A stretch of 64,000 nt of DNA from NCBI GenBank assembly GCA_903871605.1, contig CAIQHF010000036.1, positions 310,001 through 374,000 on the forward strand, given 5' to 3'. The notes below the pieces were generated by a model. It saw only the letters and a list, made by a program, of their open reading frames with translations, was not told the origin of the DNA and made no database searches. Both the position numbers and the translations under genes were made by a program. Shown here piece after piece: positions 36,877 to 45,744 of the stretch. This DNA is from an uncultured Sphingomonadaceae bacterium. Lineage in GTDB: Bacteria; Pseudomonadota; Alphaproteobacteria; Sphingomonadales; Sphingomonadaceae. The first letter of the stretch is position 1. Every line of letters begins with the position of its first letter.

Positions 36877-36921
36877 ACGCCCCCGCCGCCGACGTTGCTC
36901 GGGCGCTAAGGGGAATACCGT

Positions 36922-38937
36922 ATGAATATCCGTTTCATCACCGTCCTGGCGGTGACCGTCGCATCGCCGGCGATCGCGCAAGGCACGCTCGGTCTGGCGT
37001 CCGGCGATGCCGCGGCGCGCGACGATATCGTCGTCACCGCGACGCGCTCGGGCGATGCGATCGCGACCGATCTGGTCGGCTCCTCGGTGACCGTGCTCGA
37101 CGATCAGGATCTGCAGGATCGCCAGACGCGCATCCTCTCCGACGCGCTTCGGGACGTGCCCGGCGTCGCCGTCAGCCGTTCGGGCGCGGTCGGCGATCTG
37201 ACCGAAATCCGCATTCGGGGCAGCGAATCGAACCATGTCCTCGTCTTCGTCGACGGCATCAAGTCCGACGATCCCTATGACGGCGAATATGACTTCGGCA
37301 CGCTGATCAATGACGAGGCATCGCGCGTTGAGGTGCTGCGCGGGCAGCAGAGTGCGCTCTACGGGTCGGACGCGATCGGCGGGGTGGTCAGCTATACCAC
37401 GCTGTCCGGTCGCGCGCTCCCGGGCATTTCGCTGCGCGCCGAGGGCGGATCGATGGGCACCTATGACGGCGGCGCGCGCGTCGCGGGCGTCTCGGGCGAC
37501 TTCGATTACGCGGTGTCCTCCTCCTATTACCACACCGACGGCTATCCGATCGCGCCGGGCGGCAGCCGCGACATCGGCTCGAACAATCTCGGCGCCTCGG
37601 GCAAGTTCGGTTGGACGCCGGCACCGAATCTCAAAATCACCGCCGTCGGCCGCTACGGCTGGACCAAGGCGGATGCGGACGATCAGGATCTGGCCGCCAA
37701 TTCGCCCGTCGTCATGGGCTATCCGGTCATCACGACGGTCGATACGCCGGGCAATTACTACACCAATCGCAGCTATAGCGGCCTGCTCGGCGCGCAGTGG
37801 AGCCTGTTCGACGACGCCTGGACAAACTCGGCGACGGCGACGATCGCCGACACCACGCGCGACGGCTATGATTTCGGCGCGCTCAGCTATGGCGACCATG
37901 GCCGCCGATATCGGGGTTCGTTCGACAGCACCGTCCGCTTCGGCACCGATCGAATCAAGAACCGCTTCACCGTGGCGCTCGACGCCGAGCGCCAGGACTT
38001 CGCCAACACGTCGCCCGGCGGCTTCTCCGATAATCGGGCGCACCGCATCGACACGCTGGGCTTCGTCACGCAATATGATCTGACCGTCGACGACCGGCTG
38101 GCGATCAGCGCGTCGGCGCGGATCGACGATAATTCGCGGTTCGACGACGATTCGACCTATCGCGCGACCGCCTCCTATCTCTTTGCGACGGGCACGCGCC
38201 TTCATGCCGCCTACGGCACGGGCATCAAGGATCCGTCGGCCAGCGACCTGTTCGCCTATGCGACGGGCGAGTTCATCGGCAATCCCAATCTCAGGCCCGA
38301 GCGCTCGAAGGGCTGGGAAGCGGGTGTCGAGCAGAAGCTGCTCGGCGACCGCATCAAGATCGGCGCGACCTATTTCGACAATCGCTTCGTCGACGAGATC
38401 GATTCCACCTACACCTTCGTCGACGGCGCCTATGTCCAGACGACGTACAACAATCCCGACCGGTTCACGCAGCGTGGGCTCGAGGCCTATGGTTCGGCGC
38501 GCGTCGGCGCGGTCCGTGTCGACCTAAGCTACACCTATCTGCATGCGCCGCAGACGACGATGGTGATCGCGGATCCCGCGCCGGCCGACGGCAGCTATCA
38601 ATTGCCCGTGCCGGTCACGACGCAGGCCTATCGCCGTGCCAAGAACATCGCCAGCGCCAACCTCACCTGGGCACCCAGGACGTTGCCGATCACCACGACC
38701 CTGACCGTGCGCTATAATGGCAAGCAGACCGACTATGCGTTCAATTCCGACTTCAATCGTCTGATCGTGCTGTTGAAATCCTACACGCTGGTCAATCTCA
38801 ACGCGACCTATGATGTCACGCGCAACGTCCAGATCTTCGGCCGCGTCGAGAATCTGCTCGACCGCAAATATCAGGAGGTTTTCACCTTCGCGACCCCGGG
38901 GCGGGCAGTCTATGGCGGTGTCCGCGTCAAGATCTAG
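36922..38937 (+). CDS. btuB: TonB-dependent vitamin B12 receptor (BtuB-like)
   Basis: About 671 residues, ATG 36922. Signal peptide ends ASPAIAQ. The TonB box DIVVTATRSGDAIATD and plug VEVLRGQQSALYGSDAIGG have the shorter BtuB/FepA-style form; the barrel ends VRVKI. The upstream AdoCbl riboswitch and the btuFCD genes identify the substrate as a corrinoid. It carries cobalamin across the outer membrane; btuF receives it in the periplasm. Confidence 0.88.
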   Translation: MNIRFITVLAVTVASPAIAQGTLGLASGDAAARDDIVVTATRSGDAIATDLVGSSVTVLDDQDLQDRQTRILSDALRDVPGVAVSRSGAVGDLTEIRIRGSESNHVLVFVDGIKSDDPYDGEYDFGTLINDEASRVEVLRGQQSALYGSDAIGGVVSYTTLSGRALPGISLRAEGGSMGTYDGGARVAGVSGDFDYAVSSSYYHTDGYPIAPGGSRDIGSNNLGASGKFGWTPAPNLKITAVGRYGWTKADADDQDLAANSPVVMGYPVITTVDTPGNYYTNRSYSGLLGAQWSLFDDAWTNSATATIADTTRDGYDFGALSYGDHGRRYRGSFDSTVRFGTDRIKNRFTVALDAERQDFANTSPGGFSDNRAHRIDTLGFVTQYDLTVDDRLAISASARIDDNSRFDDDSTYRATASYLFATGTRLHAAYGTGIKDPSASDLFAYATGEFIGNPNLRPERSKGWEAGVEQKLLGDRIKIGATYFDNRFVDEIDSTYTFVDGAYVQTTYNNPDRFTQRGLEAYGSARVGAVRVDLSYTYLHAPQTTMVIADPAPADGSYQLPVPVTTQAYRRAKNIASANLTWAPRTLPITTTLTVRYNGKQTDYAFNSDFNRLIVLLKSYTLVNLNATYDVTRNVQIFGRVENLLDRKYQEVFTFATPGRAVYGGVRVKI

Positions 38938-38999
38938 CGTGTCCGGCGGCGAGGGAGGGCGTCCGTCGGCGCACGGGCAGCGGATACGCTCCGATCCGG

Positions 39000-39554
39000 C
39001 TAGCAGCGCTGGCTCGCCAATCGGCGCATCATCGGTATGAAGTCGGCGAAGTGGCGCGTTGCCGCTTCGTCGCTCTTCCCGCCATCGTCGAAACGACGCA
39101 GCGCGACGGCCTCGCGCCAATAGGAAAGGCGTTCGAACGCCTCGGCTTCGGCCGGCTCGAATGCGCCGCCTTGCACGTCGAGCGACATCTGCGATGCTCG
39201 GCTCAGCGCCGGAAAATAATCCCGATCAACCGCGCAGAGATAGCGCTTGGCCGGCACGTGGAGCGCGACGGGGCGCGACACCGCCGCCCCGAACATGTCC
39301 GCAAGCGCCTCGGCGCCGACCAGTTCGTGGTGATCGTCGATGCTGAAATCGGCGGTCTCGTCCGGATGGACGACGAGATGCCCGACATCGTGAAGCAGCG
39401 CGGCGACGATCAAGGCGTCCGACGCGCCGCTCGCCTCGGCAAGCACCGCACATTGGACCGCATGTTCGACCTGCGTGACACCCTCGCCATAGCGGAGGCG
39501 ACCACGCGCGCCATAGAGATCGACAATGTCGTCGACGGTCGTGACGGTGATCAT
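39000..39554 (-). CDS. HD-domain oxygenase, PhnZ/TmpB-like
   Basis: A 184-residue protein from ATG 39554. It matches the mixed-valent diiron HD oxygenases that cleave the C-P bond of 1-hydroxy-aminophosphonates. Early RYGEGVTQVEHAVQ holds His31; LLHDVGH holds His55-Asp56; then His76 (DDHHELVG), His99 and Lys103 (LHVPAKRYLC), and Arg153 with Asp156 (RRFDD). The spacing fits the metal and substrate ligands I recall for PhnZ. PhnZ gives glycine plus phosphate; TmpB gives glycine betaine plus phosphate. The gene is last in an operon for glycine betaine demethylation, with a 32-base gap after soxG. No partner alpha-ketoglutarate hydroxylase (PhnY/TmpA) is in the window. A different HD hydrolase function is possible. 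Confidence 0.72.
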   Translation of the reverse strand: MITVTTVDDIVDLYGARGRLRYGEGVTQVEHAVQCAVLAEASGASDALIVAALLHDVGHLVVHPDETADFSIDDHHELVGAEALADMFGAAVSRPVALHVPAKRYLCAVDRDYFPALSRASQMSLDVQGGAFEPAEAEAFERLSYWREAVALRRFDDGGKSDEAATRHFADFIPMMRRLASQRC

Positions 39555-39586
39555 GGCGGTGCTCCGGATCGGTCTCGCCGAACCCG

Positions 39587-40069
39587 TTAGAGATCGTCCG
39601 CCGCAAGCGCCAGCGCGGCATGGAGATAGGCCGCGAAGGATCGCCAGGTCTCGATCCGGAATTCGGCCTCGCCGGTCCGCCACAGCACGATCTCGACGCC
39701 GTCGTAGAGCGTTCGCGTGACCTTGCCGGGGGGAAAGGTCGCGAGCGACAGGTCGAGCGCGCACCCGCATTGGATCAGCGCGGCGGCCCGATCGCCAGCC
39801 ACCGTCAGCCCGACATTGCGGTGTCCGATGTCGGTCAGGGCGTGCAGCGGCGCGATCGTCGGTGGTTGCGCGCCGTCGGGCAGGATCAGCAGCCATTCGT
39901 CGGGGCCGAGAGCGAGCGCGTGGCCATCCGCGAACCGCGCGCTGGCGAGCAGCCTCGGCAAGCCGCTCGGTACGCGCGTCCGCAGGCTGTAGCGGACCGC
40001 CGGCGGCGTCCACGCGATCGCGATGCCGTCGCGGACGACGGGCTCGTCGGCAAGAAGCGCATCAGCCAT
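39587..40069 (-). CDS. soxG: sarcosine oxidase gamma subunit
   Basis: A 160-residue SoxG-type protein: LGPDEWLLILP, ALTDIGHRNVGLTVAGDRA and CALDLSLATFPPG-TRTLYDGVEIVLWR are family landmarks. It is structurally related to the GcvT fold and completes the heterotetrameric sarcosine oxidase. Overlaps soxA by 8 bases. Confidence 0.85.
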   Translation of the reverse strand: MADALLADEPVVRDGIAIAWTPPAVRYSLRTRVPSGLPRLLASARFADGHALALGPDEWLLILPDGAQPPTIAPLHALTDIGHRNVGLTVAGDRAAALIQCGCALDLSLATFPPGKVTRTLYDGVEIVLWRTGEAEFRIETWRSFAAYLHAALALAADDL

Positions 40070-42923
40070 CGAGTCGCGCTCCCTCTCGATCGTAGAAGAG
40101 CGGCTCGCTGACGGTCACACGGTGGGTCTTGTCCGCCATAGGCACGAACAGCGTCTCGCCGATCCGCGCCCGCCCGCCCGCGACCACCGCGAGCGCGATC
40201 GAACGGCCGAGCGTCGGGCTATGGTAGGAGGAGGTGACGTGGCCGATCATCGGCACGGGCACCGGCGCGTTCGGAACGTCGACGATCTGCGCGCCCTCTT
40301 CGAGGACATAGTGCGGATCGTCGGTCAGCAACCCGACGAGTTGCTTGCGATCGGGCAGCAGCATGTCGGGCCGCGCGAGCGAACGGCGGCCGACGAAATC
40401 GAGCTTCTTCTTGCCCACCGCCCAGCCGATCCCGGCATCGTCGGGAGTAAGCGTCCCATCGCTGTCCTGGCCGACGATGATATAGCCCTTTTCGGCGCGC
40501 AGCACGTGCATCGTCTCGGTCCCGTAAGCGGTGATGCCATGCCTCTGGCCCTCGGCCCACAAGGCCTCCCACACCGCAAGGCCGTGCCCCGCGGGGACGT
40601 TGACCTCGAAGCCGAGCTCACCGGTGAAGCTGACACGGAACAGCCGCATCGGCACGCCGCAGATGCGGCCCTCGGCATAGGCCATATGCGGCAAAGCCTC
40701 GGGCGACAGGTCGACACCCTCGACATGGGGGGCGATCACGTCGCGTGCGCGCGGACCCTGCAGCGCGATCACCGCATATTGTTCGGTGGTCGAGGTCAGC
40801 CAGACGTCGAGATCGGGCCATTCGGTCTGGAGATAATCCTCCATCATGCCGAGCACGCGCGCCGCGCCGCCCGTCGTGGTGGTGACGTGGAAGCGATCGT
40901 CGGCGAGGCGGGCGGCGACGCCGTCGTCGCGGATGAAGCCGTCCTCGCCGAGCAGCAGGCCGTAGCGGCAGCGACCCGGCGCCAGCGCCTTCCATGGGTT
41001 GGTGTACATGCGGTTGAGGAACTCGGCGGCGTCGGGGCCGACCACCTCGATCTTGCCGAGCGTCGAGGCGTCGAACATCCCGACTCCCGTGCGCACCGCG
41101 CGGCACTCGCGCGCGACGGCCGCGTCCATGTCCTCGGATGCGCGCGGAAAATAACGCGCGCGGCGCCATTGCGCGACATTCTCGAACACCGCGCCTTGGG
41201 CGTGCGCCCAGCTGTCGATCACGGTTTTGCGCGTCGGCTGGAACAGCGCATCCTTGGCGCTGCCGGCGAGCGCGCCGAACGTCGTGGGCGTATAGGGTGG
41301 CCGGAAGGTCGTCAGCCCGACCTGCGGCGCCGTGTTGCCGAGCGCCCCCGCCGCCACCTGTAGGCCGTTGAGGTTCGAGGTCTTGCCCTGGTCGGTCGCC
41401 ATGCCGTTGGTGGTGTAGCGCTTGATGTGCTCGATCGAGCGGAAGCCCTCGCGGACCGCGAGCCGGATATCGCGCGCGGTAACGTCGTTCTGGAGATCGA
41501 CGAACGCCTTGAAGCTTGCCGGATCGCGCGGGCTCCACAGCGCCTCGGCATGGACGCCGTGGCCCGGATCGATCGCGCCGGCGCAGGCACCCGTGCACGT
41601 CACCCGATCCATCTCGCCCTCGGGCACGAACGCGCCGAGCGCTTCGTCCCAGCCAAGCTTGCCCTTGCCGTGGCTCCACAGGTGCACGGTCGGCGTCCAG
41701 CCGCCCGCCATCAGCAGCGCGTCGCAGGCAATCTTGCGCACCTGTCTGCTGCCGAGCGGAGCAAGGGTGATGCCCGTCACCGCCTTCGCGCCGTGCGTGC
41801 CGATCACGACCGCGTGCGGGATCAGCTCGAGCCCGAGGTCGCTGGCGCGTGCCTTGAGAGACGGGTCGAGATCGGGCCGGGAATCGACGATCGCAGCAAT
41901 CCCGATGCCCGCCTCGGCGAGATCGAAAGCGACCTGGTAGCCGCTGTCGTGCGTCACCATCAGCGCAACGCGTTTGCCGACCGCGACGCCGTAGCGATGC
42001 AGATAGGTGCGCGCGGCGCTGGCGAGCATCACGCCGGGGCGATCGTTGTCGGCGAACACCAGCGGACGCTCGATCGCGCCGGTCGCAAGCACGATCCGCG
42101 CCGCGCGGATGCGATGGAGCCGTTCGCGGGGCCCGGTCGCGGTCGCCGGGGGAAGGTGATCGGTCAGTCGCTCGACCGCACCGACGAAACCATCGTGATA
42201 AAGCCCGATCGCCGTGGTGCGCGAAAGGCAAACGACCCCCGCGTCGTCCAGCCGCGTGAGCGCTCCCGCGAGCCAGTCCCACCGCGCGGGGTTGGCGAGC
42301 AGCTTGCCGCCGAGCTCGGGCTGCTCGTCGATCAGCATCACGCGCTCGCCGCTCGCCGAAGCCGCAAGCGCCGCCTCGATACCCGCCCGGCCCGCGCCGA
42401 CGATCAGGAGATCGACGAAATCATGCCGCGCCGTATAGCGATCGGGGTCGATCGCATGAGGCGCCTTGCCCAGCCCCGCCATGCGACGGATGGCGGGCTC
42501 GTAGAGCGTCTCCCATGCGCTGCGCGGCCACATGAAGGTCTTGTTGTAGAACCCTGCCGGGAAGAGCGGCGACAGCAAATTGGTCGCGGCGCCGAGATCG
42601 AAGCCCAGCGACGGCCAGCGATTTTGCGTCTCGACGGTGAGATCGTCGTGCAGTTCGATCGTCGTCGCGCGGACGTTGGCGGTATGGCGCCCGGGTCCGC
42701 GATCGACGCCCATCAGCGCGTTGGGTTCTTCCACGCCCGCGCCGAGCAGGCCGCGCGGGCGATGATATTTGAACGAGCGCCCGACCAGGTGCACGCCGTT
42801 GGCGAGCAGCGCCGAGGCCAGCGTGTCGCCGGCGGCGCCCGTCATCGCTTTGCCGTCGAAGCGGAAGGCGACGGGGCGGGCGACATCGATCCGGCCGCGA
42901 CCGGGGAGGCGGAAGGCGCTCAT
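40062..42923 (-). CDS. soxA: sarcosine oxidase alpha subunit
   Basis: About 953 residues from ATG 42923, overlapping the soxD stop. The N-terminal ~95 residues form a 2Fe-2S-ferredoxin-like domain without an obvious Cys cluster, with SFKYHRPRGLLGAG; then an NAD-binding domain LLIVGAGRAGIEAAL; the second half is a tetrahydrofolate-binding GcvT-like domain (RTGVGMFDASTLGKIEV to the GWAVGKKK block). With SoxB, D and G it oxidises sarcosine to glycine, passing formaldehyde to tetrahydrofolate. Confidence 0.93.
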   Translation of the reverse strand: MSAFRLPGRGRIDVARPVAFRFDGKAMTGAAGDTLASALLANGVHLVGRSFKYHRPRGLLGAGVEEPNALMGVDRGPGRHTANVRATTIELHDDLTVETQNRWPSLGFDLGAATNLLSPLFPAGFYNKTFMWPRSAWETLYEPAIRRMAGLGKAPHAIDPDRYTARHDFVDLLIVGAGRAGIEAALAASASGERVMLIDEQPELGGKLLANPARWDWLAGALTRLDDAGVVCLSRTTAIGLYHDGFVGAVERLTDHLPPATATGPRERLHRIRAARIVLATGAIERPLVFADNDRPGVMLASAARTYLHRYGVAVGKRVALMVTHDSGYQVAFDLAEAGIGIAAIVDSRPDLDPSLKARASDLGLELIPHAVVIGTHGAKAVTGITLAPLGSRQVRKIACDALLMAGGWTPTVHLWSHGKGKLGWDEALGAFVPEGEMDRVTCTGACAGAIDPGHGVHAEALWSPRDPASFKAFVDLQNDVTARDIRLAVREGFRSIEHIKRYTTNGMATDQGKTSNLNGLQVAAGALGNTAPQVGLTTFRPPYTPTTFGALAGSAKDALFQPTRKTVIDSWAHAQGAVFENVAQWRRARYFPRASEDMDAAVARECRAVRTGVGMFDASTLGKIEVVGPDAAEFLNRMYTNPWKALAPGRCRYGLLLGEDGFIRDDGVAARLADDRFHVTTTTGGAARVLGMMEDYLQTEWPDLDVWLTSTTEQYAVIALQGPRARDVIAPHVEGVDLSPEALPHMAYAEGRICGVPMRLFRVSFTGELGFEVNVPAGHGLAVWEALWAEGQRHGITAYGTETMHVLRAEKGYIIVGQDSDGTLTPDDAGIGWAVGKKKLDFVGRRSLARPDMLLPDRKQLVGLLTDDPHYVLEEGAQIVDVPNAPVPVPMIGHVTSSYHSPTLGRSIALAVVAGGRARIGETLFVPMADKTHRVTVSEPLFYDREGARLDG

Positions 42924-43234
42924 ACGATTCCGCCCGTGTCGCCGGTCCAGCTGTCCGCCTCGCCGGGGCGCGCGACACCTGCCTTGTAGGTCCGCTCGAA
43001 CGTGTCGGTGACGGTGTCGCGGACCGCGTTGAAGAAGCGCCCGCAGCCATGGACGTGGCGCCATCGCTCGAAATGTCGCCCGCGCGCATTGGTGCGGACG
43101 AACAAATAGGTTTCCCACTCGGCATCGCTCAGATCGTCAGGATTGATCGGACGCGCGATATGCGCCTCGCCGGCATAGCCGAACTCGATCTCGGGGCGCG
43201 GCTCGTCGCAATAGGGGCAGTGGATCAGCAGCAT
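42920..43234 (-). CDS. soxD: sarcosine oxidase delta subunit
   Basis: A 104-residue SoxD protein beginning MLLIHCPYCDEPRPEIEF. The N-terminal CPYC and the later HVHGCGRFFNAVRDT supply the cysteines and histidines that bind zinc in this subunit. Overlapping or near-overlapping starts with soxB and soxA show translational coupling. Confidence 0.93.
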   Translation of the reverse strand: MLLIHCPYCDEPRPEIEFGYAGEAHIARPINPDDLSDAEWETYLFVRTNARGRHFERWRHVHGCGRFFNAVRDTVTDTFERTYKAGVARPGEADSWTGDTGGIV

Positions 43235-43235
43235 G

Positions 43236-44489
43236 TCAGTGTGCCACCGCGGCCGCGGCCGCTTCGTCGATCAGCCGTCCGCTGCGGAAGCGATCGAGGT
43301 TGAAGGGGGCATTGATCGGGTGCGGCTCGTCCTTGGCGATCGTCCAGGCGAGCAGGTCGGCGGCGCCGGGCGTCGCCTTGAAGCCGCCCGTTCCCCAGCC
43401 GCAATTGACGTAGAGGCCCTTGACCGGAGTCTTGCCGAGGATCGGCGAGCGATCGGGTGTCACGTCGACGATGCCACCCCAGTTGCGCAGCATCCGCATG
43501 CGGCGGACGACCGGAAATATCTCGCAGATCGCCGCCAGTGTATGCTCGACGATGTGGAGCGCGCCGCGCTGCGAATAGCTGACATAGGCGTCGGTGCCAG
43601 CGCCGATCACCAGCTCGCCCTTGTCCGATTGGCTCATATAGGCGTGCACCGTGTTCGACATCACGACGCAGGGGAAGAAGGGCTTGACCGGCTCGGAGAC
43701 CAGCGCCTGCAAGGGAAAGCTCTCGAGCGGGAAGCGCAAGCCCGCCATGTCCATCAGCACCGAGCTGTTGCCCGCTGCCGACACGCCGATCTTTCTGGTT
43801 GCGATGAAGCCGCGTTCGGTCTCGACGCCCTCGACGGCACCGTCGGCGCCGCGACGGATACCCGTGACCGCGCAATTCTGGATGATGTCGACGCCGAGCG
43901 CCGCGGCGCCGCGGGCATAGCCCCAAGCCACCGAATCGTGCCGCGCCGTGCCGCCGCGTCGTTGCAACGCGGCGCCGAGCACGGGATGGCGCGCATTGGG
44001 GTCGATCGAGAGCGGCGGGCAATAGGCCTGCGCCTCCTCGGCGGTCAGCCATTCGTTGTCGACGCCGTTCAGGCGGTTCGAATGGATGTGGCGCTTGAAG
44101 CTCTGCACGTCGTGGACGTTGTGCGCGAGCATCAGCACGCCGCGCTTGCTGTACATGACGTTGTAGTTGAGCTCCTGGCTGAGGCCGTCCCACAGCTTGA
44201 CCGCGTGATCGTAGAGGAACGCGCTCTCGTCGTAGAGATAGTTGGAGCGGATGATGGTCGTGTTGCGGCCGGTATTGCCGCCGCCCAGCCAGCCCTTGTC
44301 GATCACCGCGACATTGGTGATCCCGTGCTTCTTGGCCAGATAATAGGCGGCGCCGAGCCCGTGCCCTCCGGCTCCGACGATCACCGCGTCGTAAGATGGC
44401 TTGGGCGCGGCATCGGGCCACTGCGCCGGCCAGCCCTTGTGGTGCCCGATCGCCTTGGCAAGCAGCGTTGCCGCGGAAAACCGCGTCAC
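43236..44489 (-). CDS. soxB: sarcosine oxidase beta subunit
   Basis: About 417 residues from GTG 44489, whose codon overlaps the Rieske stop. FAD-binding VIVGAGGHGLGAAYYLAKK near residue 36; GRNTTIIRSNY, FPLESFPLQALVSEP and the C-terminal GWGTGGFKATPGA are SoxB landmarks. This subunit carries the flavins and the sarcosine-binding site. Its position directly after the Rieske oxygenase and before soxD-A-G matches pathway order. Confidence 0.92.
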   Translation of the reverse strand: MTRFSAATLLAKAIGHHKGWPAQWPDAAPKPSYDAVIVGAGGHGLGAAYYLAKKHGITNVAVIDKGWLGGGNTGRNTTIIRSNYLYDESAFLYDHAVKLWDGLSQELNYNVMYSKRGVLMLAHNVHDVQSFKRHIHSNRLNGVDNEWLTAEEAQAYCPPLSIDPNARHPVLGAALQRRGGTARHDSVAWGYARGAAALGVDIIQNCAVTGIRRGADGAVEGVETERGFIATRKIGVSAAGNSSVLMDMAGLRFPLESFPLQALVSEPVKPFFPCVVMSNTVHAYMSQSDKGELVIGAGTDAYVSYSQRGALHIVEHTLAAICEIFPVVRRMRMLRNWGGIVDVTPDRSPILGKTPVKGLYVNCGWGTGGFKATPGAADLLAWTIAKDEPHPINAPFNLDRFRSGRLIDEAAAAAVAH

Positions 44490-45739
44490 GCCGCCCGCCC
44501 GCCGAGCGCGCGCTGTGCACGGCTGGTATAGAAGGTCTTGAAGCTCTCGACGAGCTTCTCCTCGGTCGAATAGGGGCCGGGGCGATAGCCGTCGCCGCTG
44601 ATGCCGAGATGGTTGATGTGGGCGAGCCACGAATCCTGCGCATTGGTCGCCCGCCACACCGCGGTGAGATTGTCGACGTCGTAGTCGACGCCTTCCTCGG
44701 CATCCTCGCGCACCAGCCAGCTCGTTCGCAGCAACGTCCGGTCGGGTGCCAGCGGGGTCAGCGAAAAGGTGACGACATGGTCGCAGCAGAAATGGTGCCA
44801 GCTGTTGGGCTGCGTCCATACCGAGAGGCTGGAGGTGTTGGGTTCGGTGAACGGGCCGAGCAGCTTGCGACAGGCGACCGTGCCATCCATCGTCTGAGAC
44901 ACGGCACCGTTGGCGAGCGGCAGGCGCGCGACGCGATGCCACCAGTCGTCCGGAAACTCGATGAGATCGTGATAGATGCCCAGCCTTTTCCACTCCTCGC
45001 GCTCGGCGCCGACGATGTCGATGAATGTCGTGTCGTCCACCACGCCGGCCGCGCCCGCATCCTCCGGCAGGCCCTTGCCGAACCCGTTGGTGCCGAGACA
45101 GGCGATCAGCTCGGGATGGTTGCTATCGCAATGATAGCATTCGCGGTTATTCTCCATCACGAGCTTCCAATTGGCATGCTCGACCAGCTCGTCCTGCGCC
45201 ACCACCTTGCAATGATCGAGATCGTAGATCGAAACCTGCTCGGCAATGTCGGCCTTGACGCGATCGATCGGCGGCGGCGTGTCGGCAAGGCACACGAACA
45301 GCAGGCCGCCGATATTCTCGATCGCGACCGGCAGCAGGCCATGATCGGCCTTGTCGAACTTGTCGCCCATGTTGCGCGCGGCGAGCAGCCTGCCGTCGAG
45401 CCCGTAGGTCCAGACATGATAGGGGCACATCAGTCGCGACGCGCTGCCGCTCTGCTCCTGGCAGATCCGCGCGCCGCGATGCCGGCAGCTATTGTGGAAG
45501 GCGCGGACCTCGCCATCGCGGCCGCGGACGATGATCACCGAATTATTGGCGAGCTCGAACAGGAAGAAGTCGCCCGGCTTCTTCACGTGCGCGACGGTAC
45601 AGGCGTAGAGCCATACCGACTTCAGCATCACCTGCGTGTCGAAGTCGAAGGCCTGCTGGCCGACATAGAGCTGCTGGGGGAGGGTATGGCCGGGCCGGGC
45701 CTCCGCCAGCAGGGCAGGGATGGTCTCATAGGCGGACAT
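44486..45739 (-). CDS. gbcA: Rieske oxygenase, glycine betaine monooxygenase-like (GbcA)
   Basis: About 417 residues. Rieske 2Fe-2S ligands: Cys85-x-His87 (CRHRGARIC) and Cys105-x2-His108 (CPYHVWTY). The catalytic domain contains ENNRECYHCDSNHPEL, a hallmark of the quaternary-ammonium oxygenases (glycine betaine, stachydrine, carnitine). The adjacent dimethylglycine and sarcosine genes make glycine betaine the likely substrate; the products would be dimethylglycine and formaldehyde. The expected ferredoxin-reductase partner (GbcB) is not in the window, so electrons must come from a protein encoded elsewhere. Confidence 0.85.
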   Translation of the reverse strand: MSAYETIPALLAEARPGHTLPQQLYVGQQAFDFDTQVMLKSVWLYACTVAHVKKPGDFFLFELANNSVIIVRGRDGEVRAFHNSCRHRGARICQEQSGSASRLMCPYHVWTYGLDGRLLAARNMGDKFDKADHGLLPVAIENIGGLLFVCLADTPPPIDRVKADIAEQVSIYDLDHCKVVAQDELVEHANWKLVMENNRECYHCDSNHPELIACLGTNGFGKGLPEDAGAAGVVDDTTFIDIVGAEREEWKRLGIYHDLIEFPDDWWHRVARLPLANGAVSQTMDGTVACRKLLGPFTEPNTSSLSVWTQPNSWHHFCCDHVVTFSLTPLAPDRTLLRTSWLVREDAEEGVDYDVDNLTAVWRATNAQDSWLAHINHLGISGDGYRPGPYSTEEKLVESFKTFYTSRAQRALGGRAA

Positions 45740-45744
45740 GCGGC

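Larger units (their letters stand above)
36401..36921. other. leader region holding the B12 riboswitch and expression platform
   Basis: A 521-base gap between btuD and the btuB-like gene. 36522-36735 is the cobalamin riboswitch; 36736-36921 is the expression platform with a hairpin ACCGTTC-GCTC-GAACGGT (36859-36876) and the AGGGGA ribosome site before ATG 36922. No U-tract follows the hairpin, so translational control is likelier than termination. Confidence 0.6.
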
